Assembly: GCA_017648525.1 (NCBI GenBank)
Contig: JAGCIP010000239.1
Location: forward strand, 1-19,039
Length of the DNA: 19,039 bases
Direction: 5' to 3'
Source: Clostridia bacterium
GTDB taxonomy: Bacteria; Bacillota; Clostridia; Christensenellales; Borkfalkiaceae
This document shows, piece by piece, positions 14,701-19,039 of this stretch. The notes under the pieces are model-generated. The model did not search any database, was not told where the DNA came from, and worked only from the letters and a program-made list of their open reading frames with translations. Both the position numbers and the translations under genes were made by a program. Numbering within the stretch: position 1 is the stretch's first letter; each line of letters opens with the position of its first letter.

Positions 14701-14904
14701 ATGAAATACTTAAAGCAAATAAGAAAAGAAAAAGGATACACACAACAAAAGGTTGCACTTGATTTAAATGTATCTAGAGAAAGTTTGTCTTATTACGAAA
14801 ACGGAAAACGACAACCTTCTTTAGAGCTTTTGGTTGCCTTTTCCAAATATTACAACGTTTCCATTGATTATTTAATCACGGGAAAAGAATTTATTAAAAG
14901 ATAA
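14701..14904 (+). CDS. Short XRE-family transcriptional regulator
   Basis: The 67-residue protein is almost entirely one Cro/C1-type helix-turn-helix domain. The pattern is IRKEKGYTQQKVALDLNVSR followed by ESLSYYENGKRQPSLELLVA (7-46), with the recognition helix around Ser25-Tyr32. It ends in YYNVSIDYLITGKE, which is standard for small XRE repressors. There is no sensor or dimerisation domain. An AAGGG site precedes the ATG at 14701. It is divergently arranged with the zinc-ribbon membrane gene and likely represses that gene and itself through the repeats in between. No clear plus-strand promoter of its own was found. It terminates at a strong hairpin immediately after the stop. Confidence 0.93.
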   Translation: MKYLKQIRKEKGYTQQKVALDLNVSRESLSYYENGKRQPSLELLVAFSKYYNVSIDYLITGKEFIKR

Positions 14905-14929
14905 AACGGAGTGAAACACTCCGTTTTTT
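14903..14929 (+). terminator. Rho-independent terminator of the XRE gene
   Basis: AAAACGGAGTG (14903-14913) pairs with CACTCCGTTTT (14917-14927) around an AAA loop and runs into six T. It overlaps the XRE stop codon and also faces the convergent small gene ending at 14931, so it may serve both. Confidence 0.92.
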
Positions 14930-14930
14930 A

Positions 14931-15095
14931 TTAGTTGTTTTCTTTTTTCTTACAGCCGTTTAAGGTTTCGTTAACCTTGTCTTTTACTTGTTCTTGCCCG
15001 TCTTTAACCATTTGTCTTGCCTTTGCTGAATTAGCAACAAGCACCGCTCCACCGAGCATACCTAAAAGAACACCGCATAAAAACTTATCGTCCAT
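14931..15095 (-). CDS. Small YtxH-like membrane protein
   Basis: This 54-residue protein has one N-terminal membrane helix with a glycine-rich face (CGVLLGMLGGAVLVANS, about 7-23). A charged amphipathic helix follows, KARQMVKDGQEQVKDKVNETL, ending in a Cys-Lys-rich tail. That layout resembles YtxH-like stress or envelope-associated proteins, but the match is by shape only. The frame opens further upstream to 15131. The ATG at 15093-15095 is preferred because a GGGGG ribosome binding site lies just before it. It is convergent with the XRE gene. A role is not known. Confidence 0.75.
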   Translation of the reverse strand: MDDKFLCGVLLGMLGGAVLVANSAKARQMVKDGQEQVKDKVNETLNGCKKKENN

Positions 15096-15172
15096 AATTC
15101 CCCCTTTATATCCGCCTTTAATATTATGCACGAATTTTGTTTTAATATGCGGAATTTTATCCCTAAATAATA

Positions 15173-15203
15173 AATCGCCCCGAGATTTTAACTAGGGGCG
15201 ATT
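15173..15203 (-). terminator. Terminator of the glycoside hydrolase gene
   Basis: AATCGCCCC (15173-15181) pairs with GGGGCGATT (15195-15203), a 9-bp GC-rich stem with a 13-base loop that can pair further. The minus-strand continuation is T-rich (TTATTATTT). It lies about ten bases after the stop. Confidence 0.8.
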
Positions 15204-15213
15204 ATCTTTTTAA

Positions 15214-17058
15214 TTATTTGCGCTTACAAACGATATAAGCATATCTTTCGTTAAAGGTAATGGTTTTGTCGTCTGCCGTACAGAATTTAGTGCTTTCAAT
15301 TTTATAGCCGTCAAGCGTGTATTCCAACTTTTTGTTTTCGTCAAAGTTAGTGACTAAAACAACAACGGTATCTTTATCAACGGTATGATAGGTTACGCAA
15401 CAAAGTTCGCTGTTAAGAACGAGCGGTCTTTTTGCGCCGTTTAAGAACAACGAATAAATTTCGTGCATACCACTTTCGTAGGGTTTATAAGCCTTAACGT
15501 AAGCGTCTTCTAAACGAGCGTTTAAGAAATAAACTTCGCCCTTGCCAATCTTGTTTTTGGTAAGAATTATATCACCATCAGATTCAATAACAACTTCTGC
15601 CGTAATCGGTTTGATTAATAAATCCACGTCGCACGGAACAACAACTTCTTTCCCGTTAACGGTGAACTTTTTATCTCTTCTATGACCTATTCTTCCAGTA
15701 GTAGTTATACCCGTAAGTTTTTCAAACCAACTGATATGACCGCCATTATACGAGAAAAGAACTTTTGCACCGTTTTCAATCTTTTCTAAAAGTTTTTGTC
15801 TATATTTTAAGTTCAAATCACCCTTTACGCAAGGAACGATATAAAAATCGCTATCTTTAAGCGGTTGGGTAACGCAAGCAAATTCAACGCTATACCCTGC
15901 TTGTGCCGCCATACAGAAAGATGCGTAAGAATTTTCCCAACCGTTTTCACCGTCGGGTAAAATAACAACTGCGTGCTTGTCAAATGCGGGTAAATCTTGG
16001 GTTTCCGAAATAACGTCTTGCATTTTCTTCATTGCAAGTAAAACTTTCTTGGGCTTTCCGTCGATTGTTGCAAGTCCTAAATTTTGTTCTAACCCAGAGC
16101 CGTCGTAGGGTGGGAAATCAAACTTATCTTGGTCAAAACCGCACCACCACAAATAACCTGTAGCGCCGTATTGATAAGAAGTAAACATAGATTGTTCAAC
16201 GTAATCAGCAGCGCTTTCATCACCAATAACCATAGGTCCTAAAACGCCAACTTCTTCAACTAAGCATGGCTTTTCACCAAGGTCTGCATAGAACGCCGAT
16301 TCAGCCGCAGCGTGTAAAGCCGCACGCATAGTGGTTAATTGCTCAATCGCACAATACGGTGTAAATAAAGGATACGGGTGCGTGGTTAACATATCAACGT
16401 ACAAACCGTTAACACGCACGTCCCAAATCTTATTTAAGCCTATTCCGTGCATACCTGAATATACAGGGCGGGTATTATCAACCGAACGGATAGTATTGTT
16501 TATAGATGCAAACCACAATTCGGCTTGTTCAGCGTTTATGCGGGGATAGAGCGGAAAACTTTCAAGGCAGTTACATTCGTTCCCAGATTCCCAAGCAATA
16601 ATGCATTTTCTGTCCTTAAAGTTAGGAATAAACTCTCTAATAAATCTCATTTCCCAAATCATAGCTTTGGGGCTACTTATAAGGCGTTCGTTAGCCAAAA
16701 ATTCAGGCATAAATAATCTACCGCTCATCCAACCCGTAATTAAGCCAACGATAACTTTAAGGTTATATTTTTCAGCAAGGTCTAAAACTTTGCCAAAACG
16801 ATTGAGCATTTCTTTATCCAACCCTGCGGGGGTAGCCAAAGGCGCGTCACCCACTCTAACGTTAAAGTCAATATCCAAATCAAAAACGTTTTTAATAGGT
16901 TGAAAATCCGACCAAAGCGGGAAAATTCTAACCGTATCAACACCGTTTTCACTTAAAACCTTGAAATCTTTGTCAACCACGTTTTCATCAAAGTTGCGCC
17001 ACATATAAACGCCTGCGTTTGATGCCCAGTAGTTACAGCCAATCATAAAACTTTTCAT
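15214..17058 (-). CDS. Cytoplasmic clan GH-A glycoside hydrolase, GH5-like (beta-mannanase-like)
   Basis: The N-terminal half (about 1-360) is a TIM-barrel glycoside hydrolase. Landmarks are VRIFPLW with Arg44, IIAWESGNECN with Asn160-Glu161 as the acid/base, THPYP with His227, PCLVEEVG with Glu269 as probable nucleophile, and GYLWWCGF after strand 8. This matches GH5 and related clan GH-A enzymes that cut beta-mannosides or beta-glucosides. The C-terminal part (about 365-614) begins with a Rossmann-like region (HAVVILPDGE, DFYIVPCVKGDL, GAKVLFSYNGGHISW) like the beta-galactosidase trimerisation domain, and ends in a beta-sandwich. There is no signal peptide, so it likely acts on imported oligosaccharides. 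AAGGAG precedes the ATG. The exact substrate cannot be told from sequence. Confidence 0.85.
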   Translation of the reverse strand: MKSFMIGCNYWASNAGVYMWRNFDENVVDKDFKVLSENGVDTVRIFPLWSDFQPIKNVFDLDIDFNVRVGDAPLATPAGLDKEMLNRFGKVLDLAEKYNLKVIVGLITGWMSGRLFMPEFLANERLISSPKAMIWEMRFIREFIPNFKDRKCIIAWESGNECNCLESFPLYPRINAEQAELWFASINNTIRSVDNTRPVYSGMHGIGLNKIWDVRVNGLYVDMLTTHPYPLFTPYCAIEQLTTMRAALHAAAESAFYADLGEKPCLVEEVGVLGPMVIGDESAADYVEQSMFTSYQYGATGYLWWCGFDQDKFDFPPYDGSGLEQNLGLATIDGKPKKVLLAMKKMQDVISETQDLPAFDKHAVVILPDGENGWENSYASFCMAAQAGYSVEFACVTQPLKDSDFYIVPCVKGDLNLKYRQKLLEKIENGAKVLFSYNGGHISWFEKLTGITTTGRIGHRRDKKFTVNGKEVVVPCDVDLLIKPITAEVVIESDGDIILTKNKIGKGEVYFLNARLEDAYVKAYKPYESGMHEIYSLFLNGAKRPLVLNSELCCVTYHTVDKDTVVVLVTNFDENKKLEYTLDGYKIESTKFCTADDKTITFNERYAYIVCKRK

Positions 17059-17098
17059 AGTGTTTCTCCTTGTTGAAGATATAATTTTATTTTGATTT

Positions 17099-17123
17099 TC
17101 CGTTTCAATATGCGTTAAACGGA
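17099..17123. promoter_or_regulatory. Inverted repeat in the leader of the glycoside hydrolase gene
   Basis: TCCGTTT (17099-17105) and AAACGGA (17117-17123) form perfect 7-bp arms around an 11-bp centre. The repeat lies about 12 to 36 bases after the predicted transcription start, where a repressor of the LacI type could block elongation. The binding protein is not in the window. Confidence 0.5.
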
Positions 17124-17141
17124 GACTTAATTACTATTAAC

Positions 17142-17170
17142 ATTATACATTAGCCCGTATGTTAAGTCAA
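17142..17170 (-). promoter_or_regulatory. Strong sigma-A promoter of the glycoside hydrolase gene
   Basis: TTGACT (17165-17170), a 17-bp spacer, and perfect TATAAT (17142-17147) lie on the minus strand. The start would be near 17135, giving a leader of about 77 nt. Confidence 0.85.
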
Positions 17171-17260
17171 TAATTTTAAATTCTTATTTTACACTATTTT
17201 TAATGAGCAAAAACAGCAAAAAACTATTAACAATTTTACTTTTCACAATCTTAAAGTTAG

Positions 17261-17296
17261 AAAAAATCCCCGAGTTCAAATTAAGAACACGGGGAT
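17261..17296 (-). terminator. Rho-independent terminator of the extracellular protein gene
   Basis: ATCCCCG (17266-17272) pairs with CGGGGAT (17290-17296), extended inward by GTTC/GAAC. On the minus strand the hairpin is followed by six T. It lies about 50 bases after the stop of the 17347 gene. The rest of the gap to 17059 holds the hydrolase promoter and leader. Confidence 0.92.
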
Positions 17297-17346
17297 GTCT
17301 TAACTATTCTATCTTATTTTAATTTGCTTAAAATCTGCTTTTAAGA

Positions 17347-19039
17347 TTACTTCCAAGCCAAACCGTTTGCGTCAAGTTTCCAAAGATTTGCATCAAATCC
17401 TGCAGGAAGTTCAGTAACGTCAGTAGCGAGAGCTGCACCAGTTTCATAGTGATATACACCGGTGAAAATTTTCTTTACAGCTACGGTTTCGCTTTCGTAT
17501 TTAGCGGTTTCGTTTGCACCGTACCAACGTTTAAGATTACTTGCGGTACCACAGCTCATAATGTAGGTGTTTGCTGAAACGTAGTAAACGTTTTGTGCAT
17601 TTTCTAACATCTTATCGTATTGAACGGTATAGGGGTTGTTAGGTGTATAAATAACGTAATCAATTTCGTTGAGTAAACCATACGCACTAGTTACGTCTTG
17701 TCCGCTGAACGGAGTGTAATTAGTTTTAAATACACAGTTTGTAATCACCGTTTCGTTATTACAAGCGTTGAAAATAGCCGGAGCTCTAACACCATCCTTA
17801 TTGAAACTATAATTTACGCTGATATAAACGTTGTCAAGGGTAGCGTTGTTAATTTGTGCTGCAAGAGCAATCGGCCCCCAAAGAGTTAGCGTACAATCGA
17901 TAACAGCAAAATTCTTAATAGTACCACCGTTAACAATATCAAAAAGACCACCGTGGGGGAGTTCCGCACCACGAATTGCGAAACCGTTACCATCAAACGT
18001 ACCGCCTAAACCAACAGCCTTGGGTGCTTGTGCGTTTGGAACGTAATTAGAATTGCCCGTAGCGGAATAAAGGTCTTTACTCATAATGAAGTAGCTGTTA
18101 GCATCTTCAATTTCAGGTGCTGCGACGGGTGTTGAACATTGAGAATTTTTAACACAATTATCACAAATGCCACATTTATAGACTTGGAAAGACCTAAAGT
18201 CTGCGCCATCATCAATGATTGCGGTAGCGTAACGGAAAGGCGCTTGATATACTTTACCATTTTCTGCTACAAATTGTGCATAGTAATCTTTACCTGCTTG
18301 ATACATATCGCTAGCAAGACCGCTAATGTTTGCGGTAGCAACGCCTGCTTCGTCAAGCGTAACGGTATCAACGAGTTTAGCACCGACTAAAACGTCGTAA
18401 TTGCCTGCGGGCAAGTTGCCTTGCGTTTTTACAGTACCGCTAGCAAAATTTTCAAATTTAACACCGTTAGGTTGTTTTTCGGCATAAATACTTTCAATCT
18501 TAACTGCTTTTTGGGTTTCAGTAGATTCAATTGCTATTTCCTTTCCTGCAATAGCTTCAAGCGAACCATCATTAGCAGTATCGGTTTCACCACTAATTAA
18601 GCAATAGGTTGCAACGTTCTTAATAGAACGAGTGGTATCGCCTGCAACTGAGAAAATCTTTTGAGTTTCGTCAACAGTATCAATTTCAACGTATGCTCTT
18701 GCATAAAGTTCAGTTCCGTATGCTTTAACAAGTAATTGTTCAACTTGTGAATCTGTATAACCATCTGCTTTTAATTCAGCAGCAAGTTGGTCGTAAACGA
18801 TTGATGCATTGAAAGTCCACACACCTTTTTTATCGAATTTGGGGTCACTAGTACACTTAATCTTAACTGCACCAGCATTTTCGCCATTTTCATCAATTGC
18901 TACGGTATTTACCAAAGTATAATAAGTAGGTGTACCGAGAGCACTAGCGTATCTGTGGAATTCTTCGGTAACGGTAACACCCCAACGGATACCCGAGGGT
19001 TGACCGCCTTTTGCAATTCTTATAGATGCACCGTCTTTA
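17347..19039 (-). CDS. Large, probably extracellular protein with beta-helix-like region, N-terminus outside window
   Basis: Function unknown. The frame stays open through the right edge, so the true start is beyond the window. A TTG at 18915 is internal, since the sequence upstream of it (ASIRIAKGGQPSGIRWGV) continues without a stop. About 563 residues are visible. The first part resembles domains of Firmicutes secreted proteins with a GIRW/GIRF motif. Then come beta-rich repeats, a Cys cluster (CGICDNCVKNSQC), and a segment GLGGTFDGNGFAIRG...GGLFDIVNGGTIKNFAVIDC whose repeating Gly-hydrophobic pattern resembles a GLUG-type or right-handed beta-helix. It ends with LPAGFDANLWKLDANGLAWK. No LPXTG or membrane anchor is visible at the C-terminus, so it may be secreted or anchored through N-terminal domains. 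It is upstream of and codirectional with the GH5-like gene but separated by a terminator. Confidence 0.8.
   Translation of the reverse strand, partial: KDGASIRIAKGGQPSGIRWGVTVTEEFHRYASALGTPTYYTLVNTVAIDENGENAGAVKIKCTSDPKFDKKGVWTFNASIVYDQLAAELKADGYTDSQVEQLLVKAYGTELYARAYVEIDTVDETQKIFSVAGDTTRSIKNVATYCLISGETDTANDGSLEAIAGKEIAIESTETQKAVKIESIYAEKQPNGVKFENFASGTVKTQGNLPAGNYDVLVGAKLVDTVTLDEAGVATANISGLASDMYQAGKDYYAQFVAENGKVYQAPFRYATAIIDDGADFRSFQVYKCGICDNCVKNSQCSTPVAAPEIEDANSYFIMSKDLYSATGNSNYVPNAQAPKAVGLGGTFDGNGFAIRGAELPHGGLFDIVNGGTIKNFAVIDCTLTLWGPIALAAQINNATLDNVYISVNYSFNKDGVRAPAIFNACNNETVITNCVFKTNYTPFSGQDVTSAYGLLNEIDYVIYTPNNPYTVQYDKMLENAQNVYYVSANTYIMSCGTASNLKRWYGANETAKYESETVAVKKIFTGVYHYETGAALATDVTELPAGFDANLWKLDANGLAWK

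Noticed and set aside
17203..17322. Possible 39-codon ORF on the plus strand between the hydrolase and surface-protein genes
   Set aside because: There is no ribosome binding site, and it runs through the hairpin of a strong minus-strand terminator.
18913..18915. TTG at 18915 as start of the last gene
   Set aside because: The frame remains open upstream to the window edge with sequence that looks like coding domain, so the TTG is an internal Leu codon.

Overview
The window looks like chromosome from a low-GC Gram-positive bacterium, most likely an anaerobic member of the Clostridia (Bacillota). The evidence is the Firmicutes-type run rpsB-tsf-pyrH-frr-uppS-cdsA-dxr-rseP, the pta-ackA fermentation pair next to tmcAL, a ruvX-DUF1292 pair, AGGAG-type ribosome binding sites, and sigma-A-like promoters. 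Nearly all genes are on the minus strand. Only tmcAL and a small XRE regulator are on the plus strand.

Layout from left to right. (1) 1-1913: pta then ackA, transcribed leftward, with ackA cut by the window edge. This pair makes ATP and acetate from acetyl-CoA. (2) 2054-3226: tmcAL, divergent from pta, ending at a hairpin shared with the facing gdhA. (3) 3357-4703: glutamate dehydrogenase, with a perfect 16-bp palindrome over its probable transcription start. (4) 4825-9922: a tightly packed operon pyrH-frr-uppS-cdsA-dxr-rseP (UMP kinase, ribosome recycling, undecaprenyl-PP synthesis, CDP-diacylglycerol synthesis, MEP isoprenoid pathway, site-2 protease) with a good promoter at 9977-10005. (5) 10101-11776: rpsB-tsf with its own promoter, a 5' leader of about 117 nt that can fold, and a terminator. 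(6) 12036-13289: a predicted lipoprotein with Cys/His-rich repeats, two of which are a recent tandem duplication of 213 bp. (7) 13396-14212: ruvX and a DUF1292 protein. The ruvX promoter lies so close to the start codon that the mRNA may be leaderless. (8) 14306-15095: a small zinc-ribbon membrane protein, a divergent XRE repressor with two near-identical operator-like repeats in the shared promoter region, and a YtxH-like small membrane protein. (9) 15214-17058: a cytoplasmic GH5-like glycoside hydrolase behind a strong promoter and an inverted repeat. (10) 17347-19039: the C-terminal part of a large, probably extracellular protein that runs off the right edge.

Most of the window is core housekeeping. 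The least explained parts are the XRE/zinc-ribbon module at 14306-14904, the repeat lipoprotein, the hydrolase/surface-protein pair, and several regulatory structures. No rRNA, tRNA, CRISPR array, insertion sequence or phage gene was seen. No intergenic gap exceeds 300 bases. The two largest (11777-12035 and 17059-17346) hold the promoters, leaders and terminators listed below.
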